Assembly (NCBI GenBank): GCA_018398805.1
Contig: JAGFBZ010000290.1
Location: 930,001-994,000 of the forward strand
Direction: 5' to 3'
Source of the DNA: Hirundichthys speculiger
Taxonomy: Eukaryota > Chordata > Actinopteri > Beloniformes > Exocoetidae
DNA length: 64,000 bases
Shown: piece after piece, positions 37,506 through 64,000 of the stretch
Position numbering within the stretch: the first letter of the stretch is position 1
Layout: every line of letters starts with the position of its first letter
Notes under the pieces: generated by a model
Database searches by the model: none
What the model saw: the letters and a program-made list of their open reading frames with translations, nothing else
What the model was told of the DNA's origin: nothing
Made by a program: the position numbers and the translations under genes

Positions 37506-40500
37506 AATATTTTGACACAGAAAATTTCTATCGGCTACCTGAAAGTCTCACACAGTAGGTGCCGTCCCAGTAAACACACTTTGGTTGTCTATGGTTTAAC
37601 TGGCGAGCAAGCCGTTTAAGACCATCTCTGCTATTTTCTCAGGGGTTCAACTGAGGCCAAATCACACTTTTTATAGCAAGCTGAGAACTGAAATAGAAAA
37701 CTTAACTTTAAGGGATCGCTATCCTGCAAAAGCCAGAGTCCTCATTAGGACTAAATTCTGCTTTTTTTCTTGCTCAATGGCGTTTCTGAGAGTAGCAACC
37801 AGTTTCTGTAGGAAGACAAGGATCTCCCTCAATACTAACCGCTCAACTTGTTTCAGTGTGGTAAAGAATACTGGGGGGAGACATATGATACAATATCTGA
37901 ATTAACTGGTTCAAAGCCAGGGTTTAAACATTAAAAGACCAGAGGGGGCACTGGATAATCAGGGATTTGGTTTTAAAATGTTCATTCAAAGATTACTTTG
38001 TCTTCTTTCTCTAAATCAACATGATAGTCAGACACGATAGTCCAGATTAAAGCACAGTGATTCACAATCTAACTCACTGGAGTTAATTTATGAAAATAAG
38101 TCAGATAAAAGAATCTTAAGTGGAAATCATGGGTCGAATAATAGCAGATTTCTGAGAGTCTGTTGGCAAAATGTCTAGATTGTATTGTTGCTGTAGCTGG
38201 TCATTTAATTTCATCTATCATGGAATGTTTAGAGATTCTTGTGTTTCCTTGCTGTGAAATTCTGCCACTAAAGAAATTTAAATCATCTTATTTTTGTCAA
38301 AATGGTGGAGTAATGCTCAGTACCTTTCACCTTCTTGCTCAGAGGTTTTTTGCTGAGCTGGCCAGTTAATCCATTATTTTCACATGATTTTATTTCCCTT
38401 CAATCTTGTGTAGGTTGTAGCCTTTACAATTTATGACAGAAGCTTCCCTCATCCGTCTTACATGACCAATTAAAAGCGGCTATTAAAAAAAGATGCAGGT
38501 TGTACAGGGCTAAGGATGGATCCTGTCTTTTTCTGCAGAGGCAGCACAGTCAAGCTTCACCCAGGAGGCTGTTCCACACAGCTGAAGTGCTGAAGCAGGC
38601 GCTTTGTTTGTCTCTCAGCACGTTCACAACACTGCCAGTGACAGCAGCACAGAAGCCAGCTCTTCTTCATAACATCTCAACGGTAACACATGAGCTTTTG
38701 ACATCTCTTTACAAATTATTAGAACTGGGTGAGTCGAGGCAGCAGGAAAGATCCACTGCAAGAATTTTTATACAGGAAAACCAAATATCGATTCTTTCTT
38801 GAATTACTGTGTCAATTTGATTATCTGAGATGTTCTTGTTTTTACTCCCCATTTGTAAACTAGGAGGCTGCTCTTGCATTCAACTGCAGATACGATCCAG
38901 TGTTTGCATCTTATTTTATCTTGCACTACATTCACACAAACTGTTCCACCTCTTAAATATTTCACCACACTTGTATCATCTGGATACTGTACTCTGGAGT
39001 TTAGACTGAATCAGAACTACGCTGTCAGTAAAAGTGGGTAAAAATGGAACTACAGACCTTAAAAAAAGAAAGAAAAGATAACACTTTGAAAATAATGAAT
39101 TATAGTCTTCTTTGTACCTAGAAATCATTAAATATTTACTTTTCATGAAATATAGATGTCCTTCAGAGATTAAAGAACAAAAAAAAACTAAGATAATGTT
39201 ATGATTTAAGTAACCCATGATGTAAATTTATATATATGTATATATATAGATATACCAATAATATTGCTTTTACACTTAAAAATGTGGAATATTTATATAG
39301 AAAATATCTAAAACAATAGAAACAGTTTACATTTACACTTTTTTCTTTTTTTTTTAATGAAATCACATAATACCCACAACCTAGTAAACTAGACCCCCTT
39401 ACCTCCTTTGGCACAATAATCATAATAATATCAATTATTATCATCTTATTAAATTACAAGACATCTGAATAGGAATGGTAACTCACACATTCAGCTTAGT
39501 AACACAGTTTTTCTAGTCGTAACACATATTGGTACTCTATGTAATAACATAGCTCAAAAACATCTTTTTTTTCTTTGTTGATATGTAAATAAATTAACTT
39601 TCATCTGAAACAAAACAGAACGGTCTTTGCATGCCCTTATTATTTACAGAATCACTTTGTCTGAGTTTGCTCTTGCTGGCTACAGTAGAGCGCAATTGCT
39701 AAACAAAAATCAGACCACACATCTGCACTAGTCAGCTGTCACAGTAGACGAATGCACATGCCATGGAAAATGGAGATCATGATAGACAACAAACTCTTCG
39801 TAGCACTGACTTTTGCTTTGATACCAGCTGACCAGTTTGCTTTAATGAAGTAATATATGTGTACCGGAGAACAACGGAATATAAAAATCCATGTGTTGTG
39901 TATCGCAGCCTACTCACTTTTGATTTTTTTTTTTTTCTGTGATTAGCTGTGTGTATTCCTACTGTGGAGGGAGCTGACATGAAGCCATGGCCTCCTCTCT
40001 CAAAAGCATGTCGGGGAGTGCATTCACTGGCAGACAGCGTCTCCCTCTACAACTCAGAGAACTAGTGTTGGCACATGTAAGTACATTCAATTTAAAGGCA
40101 TACCCAATTTTTATTTAATCAAATGTGCCATTTAAGGTTTTGTAATTTTGTTCAAATATCTATAAAAATGTTTCTTAATGTAAGACATTTAATCACCCCC
40201 CCCCCTCCCCCAACCACCACCAAGCAAAACCTTGTCACCTGCAAAAAGCATTCAGGTTTGCCAAATGTTTTACCTCGAGATAGAAATTACCACATGTAGT
40301 AAGATTACTCACAATCCAGGTATTATGACCTGAGGCCAGACCTGACCTTAAAGCAATGGACTTGAGGCTCTTCTTGAAACCGCATACTACACTACTAATA
40401 TGTACTGATTTTAATGAAGGATGCGAGCAAATGCACAATCTACAGTATGGTAAAAATATCTGTATGGTGTGCTACTTCCAGAAGAATTTCAAGTATACAA

Positions 40501-43225
40501 CTGCCCAGTATACCTCTTTGAGTGTATCCCGTAACGTAACGGCCCAGTACAATGAAAGCAAGTCACAGTGTTCATGTGGCCGGCTCCTGTTTTCCCAAAC
40601 TGGAAGCCAACCACAAATGCTGTGGCATACTATGTACTCATAAGGACTGCCACAGCAGCATGCACTTGCATGCTACTTTGAATGCAATGTGTGGAGTATG
40701 CAGTTTCAAAAGCAACGTAAAAATTCACTGAATGACATTCTTGCTGACAGCTAGCTGAGAATGTTGATACCATTCTGAAGCCTGTCCAATCGGTTTGAAG
40801 CTTCTGTCACATAGACTGGAAAGAAAAACGAAATGGTAACCCTAAAACCAGTAACTACCATGTTATAACTCTTTCACTTAAACTATACAATAAAATGGTG
40901 TAAAACCTGTAAAGCCACTCTATGTATCAGTACTACTTCTGACCACATGGAGGCATATAGATCACCTGTGTTAGCAAGAGCCTCTGACAATACTATGCTG
41001 ATGAGCGGGAACGGTCCAGGATGTCTTGTAATACGCGACATGTGATATGCTGTCCTCATGTGGTCAGAACTGGCACTTCTACAAAGTGTGGCTTGAAGTT
41101 TTGTTAACACGGCGTAGTTGCTTAGCGAACTAGGCTTCATCTGTTTATCTAACAAATATGCGAGTGGTATTGATTGTCTCCAATAATGCTGCCATGCACA
41201 CACAGCACAGGGTCATGTTAGTTAGCTGCGGCACGTCATTTCCCATCAATTGGCATTGTGCACATGCAGGTGGGTTGATAACAATAGATGCATTGGTTGA
41301 ATCACTCTTAAACTGTCTCAAAATCAAGCAGAATGTAGGTCACATCAAGCCACTATTTTCTAAAGCACATGGAAGCAATCGACATTCAAGGGTTTATAAT
41401 TACAATTATTAGTTCATTATTTTCACAAATAGGTGCCACTAGAACATTTAAAGAGGTTACTTCCTAAAGCAAGTGAAACAAAAGAGGAGAGAGGGATAAA
41501 TCATGCCTGTTTTGGTAGATTTAAAGATGAACTACAGGGATCTACTTATCTGAAAATGATACGGAATGCAAGAGAGCGTTATTTGACTATGTTTCCATAT
41601 ACTTTAAATTATATTTTAGTGCCTGTGTTTTCCATCACATAAAGATATTTCTTTTAGCCCTATTTGAATGGAGGAGGCAAATTTGTGTCATAAAATTCAA
41701 CAGAATGGAGGGGATAAAATATCTCCCTTGGTTTCATCTAACTCTCAGCAAGACTGTAAATTTGAAGTTGGTACAACATGACGTCTGGGTGATTTTCATA
41801 TCATTATCAGTCACATTTTGACTCGCTGTGCTGGATATCAGTCATTTCACAGTGTAACAGTTCAGTCCTGTGAGACCAACAGAGATGCGGCATCATTACA
41901 AGACATAAATAAACTCCAAAGGAAAGGATTTCCTCGTGTTCAATTTAAATCTGTTTGCCTTCGGTTGTATAGACTTTCCCTGGAAACAATAAAAATGTAC
42001 CTAAACAAGGATCATTTTTAGTTGCTCATTTGAATCTATTGGTTTGTATCCATTAAGATTCTAGATGACCTGACTCCAATTAATGATGTTTCAACTCATT
42101 GTTTCTGATGTAATAGGACTACTGTTTCCTGTTGGGACTTTGTATCAGGAAAATGTCATCACTGTGATCCAGCTAAGCCTTGCAAAATGCACTGTTAAAT
42201 GCCACATGGTAACAATAAGCTTTGAGGTCAGATTTCTCTCAATAATCCACCTGAGTGAGATTTAAAGACACAGATGTCTATGGTAAACTGAGGCCTGGTC
42301 TTGTCAACCCCTCCCTCCCCTTTCTTGAGTTACAGAAAGCTACAAAAGGTTTGGTCCCAAATGCTTCACGAATCATGTAGAAAATATACATTCAAACTTT
42401 TGGAACTTACTGAAAGAGTAGAAAATATTGAAAAAACTAGCTGGATAAAAGAAAGCTGGATGAGAAAGAGGGACTGACTTATGTTGTTTGAGCATGTTAG
42501 AGGGCTGAGCAAAATGAAAAGATATTTTTCTTAGAACTTCACAGTAACATACTACCTTAGTATGTCAACACTGTCCGCACAATGCACTTTTGTTAGAAGC
42601 ATGTTGGATTTTATCACTGAGGAAAAAAACCAAGCTCTGATGTATTTACAGTGTTTTCACTTACGTTGTATTTGTACGGGTGTGCTCACACTTATGTATT
42701 TGTTTGCGTCTGTGAGCAAATATTCAGTATGTGCCCTAGACAGCCTCTGTATACAGTAGCTCTTACAGGCTGTAGCAGTCTTCCCTCATTAATACTCTCA
42801 GCTGTCATGTTCCCATCATGTCTCTTGCACTAAGATACAGCCAAAATGCACTCATGCTTAATAAAACACACACTATCTCTAATTAGTTGATAGCTGAGTC
42901 ACTTTAAGGCCACCTCTCCAACCTAAATGATACTGTGCAGACTTAGACCACGAGGAATGCTCACTGTTGTAGCCGATTCCAAAAAGCCCCCCAGTTATAG
43001 TGGCCATCTTCAACTCTCTCTTGTGAGAAAGAGCATGAAAATACAACATATGCAAGCTTCCAACACTCAGATCCTATCCCAAACACTTAAACACAAAAAA
43101 GGCTTGATGTCTTCATCAACAAGCCCTCTATGTCTACTTTACCTCAGGTTTCTATTCCAAACATGGATGAGCGGATTTCAGTCTATCCGTCCTCTTTTCT
43201 TTTCACTTCACTCATTATCTCTGCT

Positions 43226-59263
<16,038 letters not shown>

Positions 59264-61427
59264 TTATTTATGACACATTCTGACCACCCAAATGTCACAG
59301 CAGAACTCAAGATAATCACACCAGAAAATGTTGTTCTGATCTTCAGTTGTCTAATTTCTGTGAGCCTGTGCAAAATGTGGCCTCAATTTCCTGTTCTGAC
59401 CTGAAAAGATCCACACCCAGTGTGATCCTTTGCAGCTTGTACCATCTCAAGAATCCACATGTTGAGCACTAAGAGACAGTCTTCGGTTTACCTTGGTTTT
59501 AACAAATGGTTATTTGAGTTATTGTTGCCTTTTTATGACCTCAAACCAGTTTAGCCATTAGAAAAGGGTTGTCTACGTTAATCAACTTTGAAAAACAAAG
59601 AGCCTCCCTGCATCAGATAAATATACGAATAAATCACACAAATTTTGGACATGGGCAGTGTCTAAACTTAATTTGTATCGCTGATAAATAGAGAACTACC
59701 ATCCACACATGACAAGGCCAGCGGGCTGCTGATATGATCTCAGTTAGATTAACTAGCAAGATCAAAACAACCACCTGACAATACATATTCACAGAATACA
59801 GAAGCATATTTCTATAGTTTACATTTTTCTGGAAGACTGGAATGCAGATGGCAAATTAAGTGTATCTGTAGGTGAGGAAGACGTAAAGAGAAATACGAAC
59901 ATAGGTTAAAAAAAAAAAATCCTCCTTGCCCTTAACAGCTCTTGAGCCTCTTTTTCTTTCTTCCTTTCTTTCTCTGAGCCACCAGAGTACAAAACTCATT
60001 TTCTCCTACTACAATTCCTTGCAGTCTCAGTCAGACTGGAGATCCAAAGTGTTTGTGTGTGTAAAATGCCCTCTCTGCTTGCCTCTAAGTGTGCACCTCT
60101 GTCTGCCTTTTTCCTATTCTTACTCTCACTGTTGTTGTTGCCCTCTGTCTCAGAGCCATGCTCATAAATCGCAACAGAGGCATTTCTGGATTGTTATCCA
60201 TTATCTGCAACCATCCAAATAAATGTGTGTAAAGGTTCTATGAATGCAAACATAAGTCAGGCAGGGCTAAGGTTCTCGATGTTCAATGATGACCACAAAT
60301 TCAAATTGGTAGACAACCCCCAAAGCTGCTACTTCAGTGCTCTCAAATAAAAGGAGTTTGATTTATTTGTCTTCACTCAACATTGTGCTTCATCTTGATT
60401 TAAAACCCCATTTCTGTAAAATAAGTCCTATTGATTAAAAAACAAAATTCAATGGTGCTTGAAATAGTCTTGGCTGCTGACAACAGTAACTTAAGAGTTT
60501 TTAATTCGGGTGCCACACAAGGGACAGCGGATCGACCAGAAACTCTTCTGAGGCAGCACAGACTGCAGGTTTCTGGATATTTCATGTGAGAATTTGTTTG
60601 AAGGAGAGATGGATCAACACTCTCCACTCTCCATTTTTCTGTCGAACACAACAAAATGCTGTGTTTAGATTATACGGCACAAAAGGGAAAAAGTGTTGAA
60701 AGAAAGAATGAGAAAGGAAGAGAAAATGGAAAGAGAAAAAATCAATGAGGCTGACAGGGTGAGGCAGTAAAAATAAGGGTGTTTAAAATCAATATTATCA
60801 ATCATTAATTAGTGCTCTTATCCCCTCTGTTTAAATGGAATTCTTTCTTTTCTGAAACAGACCATCTTTCTCCTTTGAGTTGGTTTGCTCTGTCTTTCTA
60901 TCCTCTTCTTCTTTTTTATTTTAAAATTGTCTCACTGACCAGAACATCCATCTGTTTTTTTCCTTCCATCGCAGAGCAAACACAGCAACAGGCATGCATG
61001 CTTACGCATATCTATGCCCCCCCCCCAGAATCACGAGTTAGAGAGAATGCTTGCATTTCATTTTGATCTGCTTTTCTTCAAGATGAGTTTTCTTTGACTA
61101 ATTCTTTTCCATTTTTCATCCCATTTCTTTGGCAATCCACCTGCTTGTCCAGCAGGTCACACCTGCACTTCTACACACCAATCTGGCAACGTACACACAG
61201 ATACACAAACTCATGTTTAAATACTCCTTCATGAATCATCTCCTAAAATCTAAAATCATTTCCATAATTACAACAAGCAGCTCTGTTGTTGGTGTTGGAG
61301 ATTTTCAACCAAGTCTGTTATCTTTGTTCAAGCATATCTGTTGTAGACCATTGTTTATACATCACTTAAAGAGCCTCAGATAAAGAGTAAACAATGCATA
61401 ACAATTTTAAAAGATTGTAGACGAATG

Positions 61428-61430
<3 letters not shown>

Positions 61431-61477
<47 letters not shown>
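61431..61477. repeat. (TA)n microsatellite
   Basis: About 47 bases of alternating TA at the edge of the LINE relic. Confidence 0.97.
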
Positions 61478-61479
<2 letters not shown>

Positions 61480-62040
61480 AGACTCCTACCTGGCCTCATG
61501 TGTCAGTCAATCCAGCACCATGACAAACAAGAAGAGGCTCAGAGCTTGTCCTTGATGCAGTCCCACTTCCACCTGAAACCCCATCTGTTACTAATACTGT
61601 ACAGCTAATTGCTGCCACGCTTTCACCTATGCCTGTCTTATACCACTCTAACACACTTTTTTGTCACTTGGTTGTGCAAAATCACAATTCCTCTCTTGTC
61701 ACTTTTTAATACACTTCCTCTAAATCTACAAGGACACAGTGCAACTCCTGCTGACCTTCCTCATCAGCATTCTCAAAGCAAACACTGCATCTGTTTTGCT
61801 CTTTTTTTTGGCATGAAACCATACTGTTGCTCACAGATTCTAACCATGGTTCTTAACCTCGCTTCCACTACTTCCACTACTTTCTCAGATCTTCATTGTG
61901 TGGCTCATAAGCTTTCAACCTCTGGAGATGCTCCAGCTCTGGACATCACCCTTGTTCTTGAAAATTAGCACAAGCACACTTTTCCTCCATCCATTAGGAA
62001 ATCTTACTCTCTCCAATATGTTGCTGAATAATCTAGTTCG
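61480..62040 (-). mobile_element. LINE reverse-transcriptase relic
   Basis: Minus-strand reading in broken frames gives RKSVLVLIFKNKGDVQSWS, then KLMSHTMKI, VRICEQQYGFMP and VEVGLHQGQALSLFLFVM. These are conserved reverse-transcriptase blocks of a fish non-LTR retrotransposon (normally VGLHQGSALSPFLF). Stops and shifts show that it is dead. Confidence 0.8.
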
Positions 62041-63120
62041 AATTTACACTTGATTTTACACTTGTTTTTCTCTCAGACACCATACCTCCACCAATACGCC
62101 AGGGTTAGGATCGGGGGGGGGGGGCTGTGATTGGCAGTGAGGGACATTTTCTAAGACTAAGGCACCCTCTGATAACTTGGGGTCATTTATTCCTCCCAGA
62201 TGCAACACATTTTTTAAGCGGGAGGTGAGGTCCAAGTACAAAACTGTTTGTTCTGTTTGTTGTCATTAAAAAAGACTAAAACCTATAGAGCCCCTGTGCC
62301 ACATGTATGATGAATGAAATTAAGAAACAACTAGCAAAGAATTGAATACTTGTTGTCATGCTTGTGACCAATCATTCACTTACCCTATTCTTGATCTAAA
62401 TAACTATTAGATGACATCCTGGTTCCTTCTTTCTTTCTGTCTCTCTCAATATGTCTAGGAGCCCAAGGCCATTGCCATGGTTTCAGCCTACGCTCAACCT
62501 GCTGTCTGTACTTTGTGTGTTATTAGAGGCTCACTGGATTTTAAGTGTATGCACATACACACCCACTCACATAGACAACCCCCACCTCCTCCCCATCACA
62601 CACACATGCTCATAATTTTCTATTCACTATTCAGTTAACATAAGCTACCCTGTACCAACATTACAAAATGATATTTGAATAATAGTACAGTATTTTTGGT
62701 ATTATACTACCTCAAGCAGTGCTTTAACAAACCAATTCTGCATACCGAGGCCTGAGGCCACTGGCTTTCCATTCTGTTCATTCAGAGTATAAATAGAAAC
62801 TGGAACTCATTTGCGAATGATTATTAATTTTTACTTGGGTTGTTCTTGGTCACATCATCCATCACAACCCAGATGTTTCTGACTGCTTGAATGTCAGATT
62901 TACCAGGGTTTACCAAGGTTTGTTTTTTAGTTTTTTTTTTTTTATTATTATTAAGCTGAAACTTGAATGTTACTTGTAAGTCTCACTTGTGCAGATGCTG
63001 TGTGGCTAAATGTTAATTTAAGTTGATTTAGTTGCAGTATGCATTTTCTATACCTGCAACTTGATGATGTCCTCTCTGATGTCTATACTTTCTTTCACAT
63101 TGTTAACAGTTGCACATATT

Positions 63121-63508
63121 GGGCCCGATCTTCTGCCAAACCTCCTATAGCCGCTATTAAGGGATAGTGGGTAGCAGGAGGGACGTTCCCCCGCAAAAAA
63201 CGCAATCTTCCACCTCTCCTAAACCTGCGATCTTACCTGTGCTGACCGCTATATTATGCATATATTATGCATAGGAAAGATTAGGGTGTTCCACCTGTTT
63301 AACCAATCAGTGCCATTGCCTTTAAGAGCAGGCTGCGCTACTAGCTATTAGCAATCTTCCGCTTCCCTAAAGCCGCTACCCGCAAACCGCTATGGAGCAT
63401 CTTTTCACCCAGATCTGGAGCAGCTCTCATAGGCAGCTCGTCTGGGACTCTGCTGTAGAGCTTCCTCCTCTTCCTTCCTCCTCCTCCTCTACACTGATAT
63501 ATACATAA
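63121..63508. mobile_element. GGGCCC-started repeat element, right end uncertain
   Basis: Begins GGGCCCGATCTTCTGCCAAA, close to the ends of 32352-33081. It continues with GGGATAGTGGGTAGCAGGAG and then the block also found at 37350-37505. A right terminal repeat is not evident. Confidence 0.6.
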
Positions 63509-63539
63509 CTAGCTCTAACTCTTTTTTTGTACTCCAAGA

Positions 63540-64000
63540 AGTTTCAAACAAACTGCTCAGAAAAAAAGAGCCAGTGAGCTTCCAGAAAAGCATTTCTTAA
63601 CTAGAAAAGCACTCGGAGAGCGCAGACCTCCGCCAAGCACAACAGTTCTCCCATATAGTGATTTACAGATTGTGATAAAATCTGCCTTCTGGATCAGATC
63701 AGGAACAGCCTCTGAAATTTGATAGAGGTTCCCATTGTCAATCCCTGAGTGAAATTTCATGAGTTTTGGGCAATAATTAACGGAGATGTTGAGAAACAAA
63801 ATTTCCGGCCCCATTGACCGCAATGTTATCGAAAATTTGAAAGTGATCCAGAATCCAGGATTTCTTCCGGATCACAGCCAAAATGAAATCAGTTCTTCCT
63901 TTTTACATTTATGACAACTCCTGAAAATTTTATCAAAATCCATCCATAACTTTTTGAGTTATCTTGTACACAGACAGACAAACAGACAGATAAACAGACA
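63540..64000. repeat. Abundant teleost dispersed repeat
   Basis: Contains GAAAAGCACTCGGAGAGCGC, AGACCTCCGCCAAGC, GAAATTTCATGAGTTTTGGG, ATCCATCCATAACTTTTTGA and a CAGACAGACAAACAGACAG tail. These phrases are familiar from many fish genomes. The class is not assigned here. It continues past the right edge. Confidence 0.65.

Larger units (their letters stand above)
24338..43225. other. Intergenic region between ctsc and grm5 (18.9 kb)
   Basis: No protein-coding gene is recognised. The left few hundred bases are ctsc upstream sequence; some of the right end must be grm5 3'UTR, whose length I cannot fix. Between are a hAT MITE (26151-26473), a Tc1 transposase relic (29574-29930), a GGGCCC-ended element (32352-33081), a second Tc1 relic (33209-33790) and a related repeat piece (37350-37505). 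The remainder (about 24700-26100, 26500-29500, 30000-32300 and 33900-43200) is AT-rich without clear features. Confidence 0.7.

Noticed and set aside
63557..63823. 88-codon minus-strand frame
   Set aside because: It lies in a dispersed repeat common in fish genomes and has no recognised domain.

Overview
The window is vertebrate genomic DNA, almost certainly from a ray-finned (teleost) fish. It is AT-rich and intron-rich. It carries fish-type Tc1/mariner and hAT elements, LINE relics, (TA)n microsatellites and a TTAGGG-type block. No bacterial gene organisation is present. The species cannot be named from the sequence alone.

Three protein-coding genes lie in tandem, all on the minus strand. 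They occur in the same order as the RAB38-CTSC-GRM5 block of human chromosome 11q14, a conserved microsynteny. From left to right: (1) rab38, 3 coding exons, 1844-8484, complete, 212 residues; (2) ctsc (cathepsin C / dipeptidyl peptidase I), 8 coding exons, 13918-24337, complete, 458 residues; (3) grm5 (metabotropic glutamate receptor 5), the 3' part only, 12 coding exons, 43226-59231. The grm5 exons run from the second half of the glutamate-binding domain through the cysteine-rich domain and seven membrane helices to the C-terminal Homer and PDZ ligands. Its 5' exons must lie beyond position 64000. Every exon boundary was placed by GT-AG sites and reading-frame phase, and exon lengths agree with the translated residues. 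The one exception is grm5 exon 56525-56694, which is one base too long and breaks the frame.

The rest is introns and intergenic DNA filled with repeats. 8485-13917 (rab38 to ctsc) holds two joined Tc1 elements, a decayed Tc1 relic, a BED-finger fragment of a hAT transposase, and a duplicated segment next to an L2-like tail. 24338-43225 (ctsc to grm5) holds a hAT MITE with target-site duplication, two Tc1 transposase relics and members of a GGGCCC-ended repeat family, one containing a nested hairpin. The grm5 introns hold a complete but dead Tc1 element, a 1.08-kb hAT element, another GGGCCC-ended element and a 50-bp-arm hairpin. 59232-64000 lies inside or upstream of grm5 and contains LINE reverse-transcriptase relics and other dispersed repeats.

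Rab38 acts in trafficking to lysosome-related organelles (melanosomes), cathepsin C is a lysosomal protease and mGluR5 is a neuronal receptor. They share a neighbourhood, not a pathway. I found no previously undescribed multi-gene system. The most notable points are the grm5 frameshift, additional introns in grm5 and ctsc relative to mammals, an unusual Rab38 C-terminus, and the GGGCCC-ended repeat family.
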